From Planctomycetota bacterium (lineage in GTDB: Bacteria > Planctomycetota > UBA1135 > GCA-002686595), in assembly GCA_016220085.1 (NCBI GenBank), contig JACRIN010000093.1, positions 1 to 64,000 on the forward strand: DNA of 64,000 bases. The letters run 5' to 3'. The position numbers and the translations under genes are program-made. Positions 56,817 through 64,000 of the stretch are shown in pieces. The notes below the pieces were generated by a model. That model made no database searches. It was not told the DNA's origin and saw nothing but the letters and a program-made list of their open reading frames with translations. Each line of letters starts with the position of its first letter. Within the stretch, counting starts at the first letter, position 1.

Positions 56817-58805
56817 ATGGAGCGAAGAGCACGGTCGCGGCGCGAGCACGCGGTCGACTTGCGGAGCGGGCGTTCGACCTACGCCGCGCGGATCTCGTCG
56901 TCTCTTCTCGCGCTCCTTGCTTCGGTCAACGCGAGCGATTGCACCCTCGCGCACGCCGCCGAGTCGCAGGAGGCCGAGCTGCACGCGTCGTCGTGGCCGT
57001 CGGCGCCGCCGGCCGCCGCGGCCTCGCTCCAGTCGGCTCCGAGCGGCACCGAGCCGCCGCTGTTCATCGTGCTCACGGAGACCGGCGAAACGCGCGACGG
57101 CTTGCCGGTGCTTGCGGTGCATCCGGAAGCCGAGCGCATCGCGGCGACGCTCGATCGCGGCCTGACGCACGAGCTTCTCGGCCTCTATCGCATGGAGCAG
57201 CACTACCTCCGCGTGCGGAAAGGCGTCGCGCCCGAGCCCGCGTACCTGCTGCTCTCCAGCCAGGATGGCGGGTTCGCGCGCTACGGGTTCTTCCTCGGCG
57301 ACCAGCCGAAGCGCGACGTCGCGTTCGTCGACTTGAAACGGGACCAGCCGCTGACCGGACGATTCGCCGCGGTCGACCAGCTCTTCCCGCACGAGCTCGC
57401 GCACGCGCTGCGACATCAGTTGGTCGGTCCGGCGACCGGCGGCGAAGCGAACCAGGTCCACGCGATCGGTGTGCGCACCGATCCCGGCGTCGCGTTCGAC
57501 GAGGGCTTCGCCGAGCACTTCCAGGTGCTCGCGATCGATCATCCCGATGCGGCGCCGGACACGCGGGCGCTGGCGAGCTCCAGCGACGAGCTCGCGCGCG
57601 TGCACGAGCGCTTCGCCCGCTATCGTCGTGAGCTCGAAGCTCGCGTAGCGTTCGCGACGCCACTGCGCGTCGGGTTCGCGCTCTGGTTCAGCCACGGCGA
57701 GCAAGTCCAGCGCTACCACGCGGTCAAGGCGAACGCGTTTGCGCGCGAGCCCGAGCTCCCGAAGCGCCTGCTCGACCGCGAAGATCCCTACGGCGCGTAC
57801 TTGCTCGAGAACATGTTGCCCGGCGAGCCCTCGGCGCCGCCGAAGCCGCTCGCGCGCATGACGATCAGCGAGGGAGTCGTCAGTGCGCTCTTCGTGCGTT
57901 GGCTCCGCGAGCCGGCGTTGCTCGAGACGCGGCGCGAGGAGAGCTTCTACATCCCGTTCGGGGTCCGCGCGGACGAGCCGACGGCGCTCCAGAACGCGTA
58001 CTTGAAGCTGCTCTACGTCCTCGACGTCCACGCGCCGACCGACGTGCTCGCGCTGATCGATGGCTACGAACGGAGCTTCCCTGACGAGGCGCCGGCCGTG
58101 GCGCGCGTCACCGACGACGTCTTCCTCGGTCGAGCGGTCGCGCGAGCGCCGGAGGTCTGGCTCGCCAGCCCGGAGTTCCGAATCGGCACGACGGTGTTCG
58201 ATCAGTTCCGCGGACTGCCGCGCGTGCACACGTTCGAGCTCGGCGCGGCGTCGTTGGTCGATTGGCTGACGGTGCCAGGCGTCGACGAGGAGCTCGCTCG
58301 GCAGCTGCTCGCGGGAGCGCCGTACGCGCGCATCGAGGACGTCGCGACCGTGTCGGGCGTCACGCCGGAGCTCGTCGCGCGCTTGCGCGGCATGCAGTCC
58401 GAGTTCGAGCGACTGATCGCAAGCCCGGCGACCGAGGAAGAGTCACTGTCGATCCTCGCGATCTTGATGCCGTCGGTGCGCCGGCTAGGCGCGGCGCTCG
58501 TGCTCGGCGCGATCGCGGGGGCGGTGCTGTTTCGCTGGATGCGCGCGAAGGCGGGAGCGCCCGCGACGTGGATGCGGTCGTGCGTCGCCGGGGTCGCCGC
58601 CTCGGCGCTCGGCTGGCCGTGCGCGTGGGTCGCAGGCGAGCTGGCCGGCGTCGGGGCGCTCGCCGGAGTCGCCGTCGTGTTCGGGTTGCCGGCGGCGGCG
58701 TGGTGCCTCGCACGCAAACGCGGTCCGGCCGTCGCGTGCGCCTCGGGATTCGCGTGGGTCGGGGCCGCCGTGCCGATGGCGCTCTTCGCGACGCCGTGGG
58801 GTTGA
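56817..58805 (+). CDS. Zincin metallopeptidase with HhH and membrane tail
   Basis: 662 residues. After a signal-like hydrophobic stretch (~26-46) comes a peptidase domain with HEXXH zinc motif His192-Glu193-Leu-Ala-His196 (LFPHELAHALRHQL). A downstream FDEGFAEHF (227-235) gives a Glu as the likely third ligand, as in gluzincins. Residues ~478-527 form a double helix-hairpin-helix like ComEA (WLTVPGVDEELARQLL, DVATVSGVTPELVARL). The C-terminal ~110 residues hold four membrane helices. GGAGAGG seven bases before the ATG at 56817 fixes the start. Substrate unknown. Confidence 0.75.
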   Translation: MERRARSRREHAVDLRSGRSTYAARISSSLLALLASVNASDCTLAHAAESQEAELHASSWPSAPPAAAASLQSAPSGTEPPLFIVLTETGETRDGLPVLAVHPEAERIAATLDRGLTHELLGLYRMEQHYLRVRKGVAPEPAYLLLSSQDGGFARYGFFLGDQPKRDVAFVDLKRDQPLTGRFAAVDQLFPHELAHALRHQLVGPATGGEANQVHAIGVRTDPGVAFDEGFAEHFQVLAIDHPDAAPDTRALASSSDELARVHERFARYRRELEARVAFATPLRVGFALWFSHGEQVQRYHAVKANAFAREPELPKRLLDREDPYGAYLLENMLPGEPSAPPKPLARMTISEGVVSALFVRWLREPALLETRREESFYIPFGVRADEPTALQNAYLKLLYVLDVHAPTDVLALIDGYERSFPDEAPAVARVTDDVFLGRAVARAPEVWLASPEFRIGTTVFDQFRGLPRVHTFELGAASLVDWLTVPGVDEELARQLLAGAPYARIEDVATVSGVTPELVARLRGMQSEFERLIASPATEEESLSILAILMPSVRRLGAALVLGAIAGAVLFRWMRAKAGAPATWMRSCVAGVAASALGWPCAWVAGELAGVGALAGVAVVFGLPAAAWCLARKRGPAVACASGFAWVGAAVPMALFATPWG

Positions 58806-58874
58806 GCTCGCGCGGGAGCCTCGCCCGACCGACGGATGGCCTCCCACGCGCTCGCTGCGTACGCTCAGCGCGCC

Positions 58875-59975
58875 ATGACGACGCCGAAGCCGCTCAACTA
58901 CTGGGACTACATCCGGGTCGAGGAGCTCCTGACGCTCCAGCGCGGGCTCGCGCCGAGCGACGCCGAGATCTCGAACGACGAAGTGATGTTCATCACCGTC
59001 CACCAGGTGTACGAGCTGTGGCTCAAGCTGATCCTGCGCGAGCTCACCGCCGCGCGCGATCTCTTCAAGCGCGATCACGTCGCCGAGCAAGAACTCTCCG
59101 GCGCCGTGCGCGGCCTGAAACGGATGACGACGATCTTCCGCGTCGCCAATCAGCATTGGGAGGTGATGGAGACGCTGACGACGCGCGAGTACCTCGGCTT
59201 CCGTGACAAGCTGATGGGCGCGTCGGGCTTCCAGAGCGCGCAGTTGCGGCAGATCGAGATCCTGTTCGGGCTCGACGAGCGCGCGCGCATCCCGCTCGGC
59301 GTCGAGCCGAGCTACATCGCCGCGTTGCGCGCGCACGACGGCCGCCCGTCGCCGGCGCTCGCACGCGTCGAGAAGAGCCTCGCGGACAAGCCGACGTTCA
59401 AGGAGACGATCGAGCAGTGGCTCTTCCGCACTCCGATCGACGGCGTCGGGCCGACCGCGAAGGACGCCGACGCAGCGCTGGAGCGCTTCATCGCGCGCTG
59501 CACGCGGAGCTACGAGCACACCGTCGACGCGACGATGGCTCGCGCGCTCTCGATCACGTCGGTCGACGGCGACAAGGTTCGGTTGCGCGAGCGGTACGGG
59601 CGCGAACGGAACGCGCTCGCCGAATTCCTCGCCGCGGATGGCGACGTCCGTCGGCGCCGCGTGCGCTGCGCGATGGTGTTCATCGAGACGTATCGCGAGC
59701 TGCCGCTCTTGGCGTGGCCGCGCGAGCTGCTCGACGCGATCGTCGAGGTCGAACAGCTCTTCGTGATCTTCCGCCAACGCCACGCGCGGATGGTCGAGCG
59801 CGTGATCGGCCGCCGCACGGGCACCGGCGGCTCGGCGGGCGTCGACTACCTCGACAAGACGGCGCTCGAGTATCGGATCTTCCGCGACCTCTGGGCCGTG
59901 CGCACGCTGCAGATGCCGCGCAGCGCTGCCCCCGAACTCGAACGCGCCGACTTCTACGGGTTCAAGAGCGGGTGA
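58875..59975 (+). CDS. kynA: Tryptophan 2,3-dioxygenase
   Basis: 366 residues. It opens the tryptophan indole ring with O2 to give N-formylkynurenine, using heme. Family marks: LNYWDYIRVEELLTLQ, FITVHQVYELWLKLILREL (substrate-site region), GFQSAQLRQIEILFG, and QRHARMVERVIGRRTGTGG carrying the heme-binding His. It is longer than short bacterial forms (~280) because of a central insertion (~135-260). The start at MTTPKP (58875) is preferred to the ATG at 58836. No kynurenine formamidase or kynureninase is nearby. Confidence 0.95.
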   Translation: MTTPKPLNYWDYIRVEELLTLQRGLAPSDAEISNDEVMFITVHQVYELWLKLILRELTAARDLFKRDHVAEQELSGAVRGLKRMTTIFRVANQHWEVMETLTTREYLGFRDKLMGASGFQSAQLRQIEILFGLDERARIPLGVEPSYIAALRAHDGRPSPALARVEKSLADKPTFKETIEQWLFRTPIDGVGPTAKDADAALERFIARCTRSYEHTVDATMARALSITSVDGDKVRLRERYGRERNALAEFLAADGDVRRRRVRCAMVFIETYRELPLLAWPRELLDAIVEVEQLFVIFRQRHARMVERVIGRRTGTGGSAGVDYLDKTALEYRIFRDLWAVRTLQMPRSAAPELERADFYGFKSG

Positions 59976-59978
59976 GCG

Positions 59979-60248
59979 TCACTCCCGCGAGGCTCGACGA
60001 TTGGGCCGCTCGGAGGAGAAGCGCGAGCCCAACTCGATGGGGATGCAGGACGTCGAGCCCCGGCAACAAGTCACACACGTGCCTTCATCGACGGAGCTCA
60101 CGTTCAGCACGCCGAACGATGCATCCGTTCTGTCCGGATAGAACTGGATGCCGACGAGCAATCCGCGGTTGCGTCCGGCGTCGAGCGTGGCCGCTGCGTG
60201 GAGTCGTTCGTCCGTTCCAGGTGCCGCCTCGACGTGCACGATGCTCAC
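59979..60248 (-). pseudogene. C-terminal relic of the 'GFAYF' family
   Basis: A minus-strand frame of 89 codons whose end aligns by eye with the C-terminal part of the 42904-43848 product: TLDAGRNRGLLVGIQFY against LLDVGRAQGVRPGMLFW, and IELGSRFSSERP against LKAGWKVSTRAP. It has a Cys-rich insert (GTCVTCCRGSTSC). There is no signal sequence, anchor or first domain; the upstream 190 bases to the histidine kinase start contain no matching sequence on this strand. A truncated copy is more likely than a working short protein. Confidence 0.5.
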
Positions 60249-60440
60249 GACGAGCGATCGAGTGGCTCGTCAAGAGAGCACGCGCCCAGCGCGGCCGAGA
60301 TGGCGCTCGCCCGCGGTCGCGCGGGCTGGGACCTCCTCGCGCGAGGCTGCGAGCGCGTCAGCATCCCGCTCCCGCGCTTCGGTGCATGCGACTTCGGGCG
60401 GAGCCGTTGCGATTTGCTCCGCAGGCTAGGATGGGCGTGT

Positions 60441-62993
60441 GTGAGGAGGGGACCTTTCTTCGGGAGCGCGCGGGCGTCGCTCGCGGCGTTGGTCGTCGTC
60501 GTGTGCGGCGCGTCGCTCTCGTTCGCGCAACGCAGTGCGGCGCTGGAGCTCGCCGCGGAGCTCGACACGCTCTCGCCCGCGTCGGAACGCTGGCTGGTCG
60601 CGAGCCTCGAGCTCGTCGAAGCGCAACTCGACTTCGACGTCCGCGCCGCGCTCCACACCGCGGACGAATTGGTCGACGCGACGCGCGCTTCGCCGACGCC
60701 CGGCGCGCACGCGGCTGCGATCGCGCTGCACGAGCTCGCGCTCGCGACGCTCGAAGGGCCGCGCGCGATCGATCGCACGAAGCCCTCCGTCGAGCCTCCG
60801 TCGGCCGATGCGCCGCCGCGCTTGCGCGCTCACTACCACGTGGCGCGTTCGCGACGCCTCTGGCTCGAGGATGCGCCGATCGATGTGCTCTCGAACGCGC
60901 TCGCCGCGCTCACCGCTTCGCGCGAAGCCGGCGACCCGGTGCTGCGTTTGCGCTGCGCGTGGGTCGTGCATGCGATCACCGAGAGCGAGGCGCGGAGTTA
61001 CGACGAGGAGCTCTTCCGCGAGATCGAAGAGTTCTCCAGCGCGCCCGTCGCCGCGCGCTTCGAGCCGTGGCGGCTCCTCAACGCTTACTGGCGCTCGTAC
61101 TCCGGCCGCACGCTCGACGAGCGGCTCGCGATAGTCGATGCCGCCGCGCGCGCCGCCGAGCAGGTGGGCGAGCTGCGCACGCTCTGCATGGCAGAGTGGG
61201 AGCGCGCGGTGCTCGCCGCCGAGGCCGGCGAGTTCGAGCGGGCATTCGCGTGCCTCGAGGACGCGCGCACGACCAGCGAGCGCTCGGGTCGGCTGCGCGA
61301 GCTCGCGACTTCGCTCGAAATCGCCGCGAACCTCGCGCTCGACCAAGGCGAGCTCGATCGTTGCGAGGAGTTCTTGGCGCGCGCTGAACGCGCCGTCGAC
61401 GGCCGCGGGCTGCCCGACAAGGAGGTCAATCTCGCGCACACTCGCTTCCGGCTCGCCTCCCTGCGCAAGGACGAGCCGCGGATCGTCGCGTTGAGCACCG
61501 TGCTCGAGAACCTGCGGCGCGCCGAAGCGGATCGCCATCGCGGCTACGCGCCGGTGCGCGAGCAGCTCTTGGCGTCCGAGCGCCGGCGCCTCGAGTTCGA
61601 GGACGAGCTCGCCGCTGCGCGCGAGCGCGAAGCTCGCACGCTCGGAACCGTGCGGCGCGTGGTCGGCATTGGAGCGGTCGTGGCGCTCGCCGTCGTCGTC
61701 GTGCTCTCGCTGCGCAGCCGGCGGAAGCTCAAGGCGGCGAACGAGCTTCTCCAGGCCGAGATCCGTCGCACCGAGTCCGAAGCCGAGGCCCGGCGCGCGC
61801 TCGAGCAGCGCATGCGGCTCCTGGAGCGCACCGAGAGCCTCGGGCTCGTCGCGAGCGGCATCGCGCACGACTTCAACAACTTGATGACCGGCGTGCTCGG
61901 CAACGCGGAGCTCCTGCGGCTCGCGGAGTCCGATCCGGGGCGTCGCCGTCGGCTCGATGCGATCGCGAGCGCAGGCGAGCGCGGTGCGCGGCTCTGTCGG
62001 CAGCTCCAGACGTACTCCGGCGACGAACCGCTCGCGCTCGAGCCGTTGGATCTCGGGCGTTTGCTCGGCGAGCTCGCCCCCGTGCTCGACGCGGCGGCCG
62101 GCGCGGAGATCGAGCTCACCGTCGAGCCCGCGACCGAGGAACTCGTGCTCGCGTGCAACCGCACGCAGCTCGAGCAAGCGGTCCTGAACCTGGTCACCAA
62201 CGCTCGCGACGCGCGCGCGAAGCACGTGCGAGTCCGTGTCGTGCGCGTCGCGATGACCGAAGTCGCGTGGAAGGCCGAGTTCTTCCGCGGCGACGCGCGC
62301 GACGGCGAGTTCGCGCGCATCGAGGTCGAGGACGACGGCGAAGGCATGGATCGCGCGCTGATCGAGCGCATCTTCGATCCGTTCTTCACGACGCGCTTCC
62401 CCGGGCGCGGGCTCGGTCTCGCGGTCGCGTTCGGCGCGCTGCGTCGGCATCGCGGACTGGTCACGGTCAGCAGCCGGCCGGGCGCGGGCTCGCGTTTTCG
62501 GCTGTGCCTTCCGTTGAACGGTCACGTCGCGAGCGACGTCGTGTTGACCCCGCAGTGCCCGCCGACTGCGGAGCCGCCGCATGCCGTGCCTCCGATGCGC
62601 GTGCTCGTCGTCGACGACGAAGCGGACGTGCGCGAGTACGTGCGCGCCGCGTTGCAGACGCGCGGCCACGCGGTCGCGGTCACCGGCGACGGCGCGGCCG
62701 CGCGCGAAACGCTGCACACGCTCGGCGACGACGCGCGGACCGTCGCGCTCGTCGATCTCAGCATGCCGGTCGTCGACGGCCGCGATGTAGTGCGCGCGCT
62801 GCGTGCGAACGGTCGCGAGCCGGCGATCGTGTTGATGAGCGGCCATGCCGCCGGGCATCTCGTCGAGACCGCGCGCGAGCTCGCGGTCGACGGGCACCTC
62901 GCGAAGCCGTTCACCGCCGCGGAGCTCGAGCGCACGCTCGCCCGCGCCGTCGAGGCTCGCATGAACGCGCCGCGCCGATCACCGACGCTGTGA
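60441..62993 (+). CDS. Hybrid sensor histidine kinase with helical sensor domain
   Basis: 850 residues, GTG start. A signal-anchor (~13-29, SLAALVVVVCGASLSFA) leads to a ~370-residue helical, TPR-like extracytoplasmic region. A membrane helix (~407-424) and coiled coil follow, then HisKA with phospho-acceptor His476 (ASGIAHDFNNLM), HATPase (N box NLVTNARDA, DDGEGM, GRGLGLA) and a receiver with VLVVDDE and phospho-acceptor Asp772 (LVDLSMP). The kinase-receiver half closely resembles that of the 17828-19747 protein, so the two share an ancestor but have different sensors. No response regulator gene is adjacent. Confidence 0.9.
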   Translation: MRRGPFFGSARASLAALVVVVCGASLSFAQRSAALELAAELDTLSPASERWLVASLELVEAQLDFDVRAALHTADELVDATRASPTPGAHAAAIALHELALATLEGPRAIDRTKPSVEPPSADAPPRLRAHYHVARSRRLWLEDAPIDVLSNALAALTASREAGDPVLRLRCAWVVHAITESEARSYDEELFREIEEFSSAPVAARFEPWRLLNAYWRSYSGRTLDERLAIVDAAARAAEQVGELRTLCMAEWERAVLAAEAGEFERAFACLEDARTTSERSGRLRELATSLEIAANLALDQGELDRCEEFLARAERAVDGRGLPDKEVNLAHTRFRLASLRKDEPRIVALSTVLENLRRAEADRHRGYAPVREQLLASERRRLEFEDELAAAREREARTLGTVRRVVGIGAVVALAVVVVLSLRSRRKLKAANELLQAEIRRTESEAEARRALEQRMRLLERTESLGLVASGIAHDFNNLMTGVLGNAELLRLAESDPGRRRRLDAIASAGERGARLCRQLQTYSGDEPLALEPLDLGRLLGELAPVLDAAAGAEIELTVEPATEELVLACNRTQLEQAVLNLVTNARDARAKHVRVRVVRVAMTEVAWKAEFFRGDARDGEFARIEVEDDGEGMDRALIERIFDPFFTTRFPGRGLGLAVAFGALRRHRGLVTVSSRPGAGSRFRLCLPLNGHVASDVVLTPQCPPTAEPPHAVPPMRVLVVDDEADVREYVRAALQTRGHAVAVTGDGAAARETLHTLGDDARTVALVDLSMPVVDGRDVVRALRANGREPAIVLMSGHAAGHLVETARELAVDGHLAKPFTAAELERTLARAVEARMNAPRRSPTL

Positions 62994-63021
62994 GTGGCGC
63001 GGTGACCGGCGCGGCGTGGGA

Positions 63022-63069
63022 AGCGACGCAGCGAGCGACGCAGCGAGCGACGCGACGAGTGACGCGTCG
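63022..63069. repeat. 12-bp tandem repeat between convergent genes
   Basis: Four units of the type AGCGACGCAGCG (63022, 63034, 63046, 63058), the last two diverged. They fill most of the 85-base gap between the histidine kinase stop and the convergent Gly-rich gene. The setting is the same as for the 17-bp repeat at 19795. Confidence 0.6.
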
Positions 63070-63078
63070 TCCGTCCGA

Positions 63079-64000
63079 TCAGGGATTCGCTTCGGGCAAC
63101 AGCACGTGCGGCGGCGGCGAGATCAGCTCGTCGAGCGTCTTGCCGGCGGGCAGCAGGAGCTGGGTCGTGTCGGCGATGTGCAGTTGCACCAGACCGGGGC
63201 CGCCGTGTCCGCCCTGGCCTTCGACCGGCTGCAGATGGATGTCGAGCTTGCCGACTCCGCGCCGACCACCGCGCGCGGTGATCGCGAGGTCGGGCGTCGC
63301 GGAGAAGTCGATCTTCGCCGCTTGGACCAGGACCATTCCGCCGGAGCCGCCACCCGAGCCGCCACCGACGCGATCGAGGAAGTTGGTGTTCTCGCCGCCG
63401 CCGCCCTTGCCGCCGTCGCAGCGCACGCGACCCACCGGCCCGATGACGAACTCATTCGCGACGAGCACGCCGAGCCCTCCTCCGCCGCCGCCGCCGGAGC
63501 CCTTCTCGTCGCCGTTCGGCGAGAACGGGATCGGCGGATACGGTTGGCCTTGCGTGTACGCCGCGTCGCCGCCGGCGCCTCCGCCTGCGCCACCGATCGG
63601 AGCGATGAGCTCGCCGACCACGATCTGGCCGGTGCCCGGATCGAGCTTGCGGCCGAAGAAGTCGTTGGTCGGATCGCCGTCGATGAAAACCGGCGAGCCG
63701 GGGCGGCCGCCGTTCGGACCGAGCTGCGACGTCACCGCGCCGTACGCGCCGCGGCCGCCGTCATGACCCTTGCACGCGATCAGGCCGATGTTCGCCGGAT
63801 CCTCGGGGTTCGGGCTGACCGGCTGGTTCGCGGCGAACGCGCCGCCGCCGCCGCCGCCGCCGCGTCGGTAGCTCACCGACTGCTTGACGTCGTGCCAGCC
63901 GGTTTCGCCGCCGCCTCCGCCGGACCACGGCAGCAGACCGAAGCCCTTGCCGCCGAACGGAGTGCTCTGCGTCGTCTGCCAACTGCCGGTGCCGCCGCGA
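63079..64000 (-). CDS. Glycine-rich protein, 3' part
   Basis: The frame is open to the right edge, so the 5' end is outside the window (>=307 codons visible). The visible part is very Gly-rich, with runs of 6-8 Gly (RRGGGGGGGAFA, KGSGGGGGGGLGV) spaced by short strand-like segments (VANEFVIGPVGRVRCDGGKG, MVLVQAAKIDFSATPDLAIT). It ends with a non-Gly tail (LLLPAGKTLDELI). Such alternating Gly-rich/strand proteins are usually exported surface or adhesion proteins. No domain name can be given, and a GTG at 63876 is internal. Confidence 0.7.
   Translation of the reverse strand, partial: RGGTGSWQTTQSTPFGGKGFGLLPWSGGGGGETGWHDVKQSVSYRRGGGGGGGAFAANQPVSPNPEDPANIGLIACKGHDGGRGAYGAVTSQLGPNGGRPGSPVFIDGDPTNDFFGRKLDPGTGQIVVGELIAPIGGAGGGAGGDAAYTQGQPYPPIPFSPNGDEKGSGGGGGGGLGVLVANEFVIGPVGRVRCDGGKGGGGENTNFLDRVGGGSGGGSGGMVLVQAAKIDFSATPDLAITARGGRRGVGKLDIHLQPVEGQGGHGGPGLVQLHIADTTQLLLPAGKTLDELISPPPHVLLPEANP

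Overview
The window is 64 kb of very G+C-rich DNA (close to 70% by eye) with tightly packed genes, many 4-base ATGA/GTGA overlaps and frequent GTG or TTG starts. The gene content points to a Planctomycetota-type bacterium. It has four ECF sigma/membrane anti-sigma modules, a YfbK-type von Willebrand protein joined to an anti-sigma-like N-terminus, a DUF1111 di-heme protein, large secreted carboxypeptidase-regulatory-like proteins, a lipoprotein alkaline-phosphatase-superfamily enzyme, PilM/PilO-like proteins and many secreted proteins of unknown function. This placement is an inference; no rRNA or tRNA gene was recognised.

Layout. 0-2 kb: end of a fasciclin protein, then ECF module 1. 2-12.3 kb, minus strand: coiled-coil trypsin-like protease, HEAT-cyclophilin lipoprotein, two tandem paralogous regulatory-like proteins and a di-heme oxidoreductase with a Fur-box-like palindrome upstream. 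12.5-19.7 kb, plus strand: ribBA, ECF module 2 (sigma, zinc-finger anti-sigma, Spy/CnrX-like protein, PilM/GspL-like and PilO/GspM-like proteins) and a hybrid histidine kinase. 19.9-30.4 kb, minus strand: carB, a polytopic membrane protein, aroB, an unknown anchored protein, a class-I amidotransferase, an SGNH hydrolase and a secreted protein. A decayed 83-bp copy of the amidotransferase 5' end lies upstream of the SGNH gene. 30.8-34.1 kb: DUF4870, MmcQ/YjbR, DUF1697, membrane protein and ureohydrolase. 34.3-40 kb, plus strand: ECF module 3 with the von Willebrand fusion, then three membrane proteins. 40-43.8 kb: a further regulatory-like paralogue, a Cys-rich secreted protein and a member of an unnamed family sharing a GFAYF motif.

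43.9-51.3 kb is mostly minus strand: sulfatase-like enzyme, then cupin-bioA, then a pseudopilin-like protein, a bioF-bioD fusion and bioB. The encoded biotin synthase has Trp where the third radical-SAM cluster cysteine should be, and carries a repeat-rich, His-rich tail. 51.9-54 kb: ECF module 4 (sigma, anti-sigma, secretin-like protein), all coupled by overlaps. 54.3-64 kb: a PD40/TolB-like repeat protein of lower G+C, a broken lipoprotein start, a second GFAYF-family lipoprotein, a zincin with a helix-hairpin-helix and membrane tail, tryptophan 2,3-dioxygenase, a C-terminal relic of the GFAYF family, a second hybrid histidine kinase, and a Gly-rich protein running off the right edge.

Housekeeping functions (riboflavin, biotin, pyrimidine/arginine, shikimate) are interleaved with envelope regulation. 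No phage, transposase, CRISPR array or known defence system was seen. The least explained material is ECF modules 2 and 4, which pair stress-type sigma factors with secretion or pilus-like parts, and the GFAYF family.
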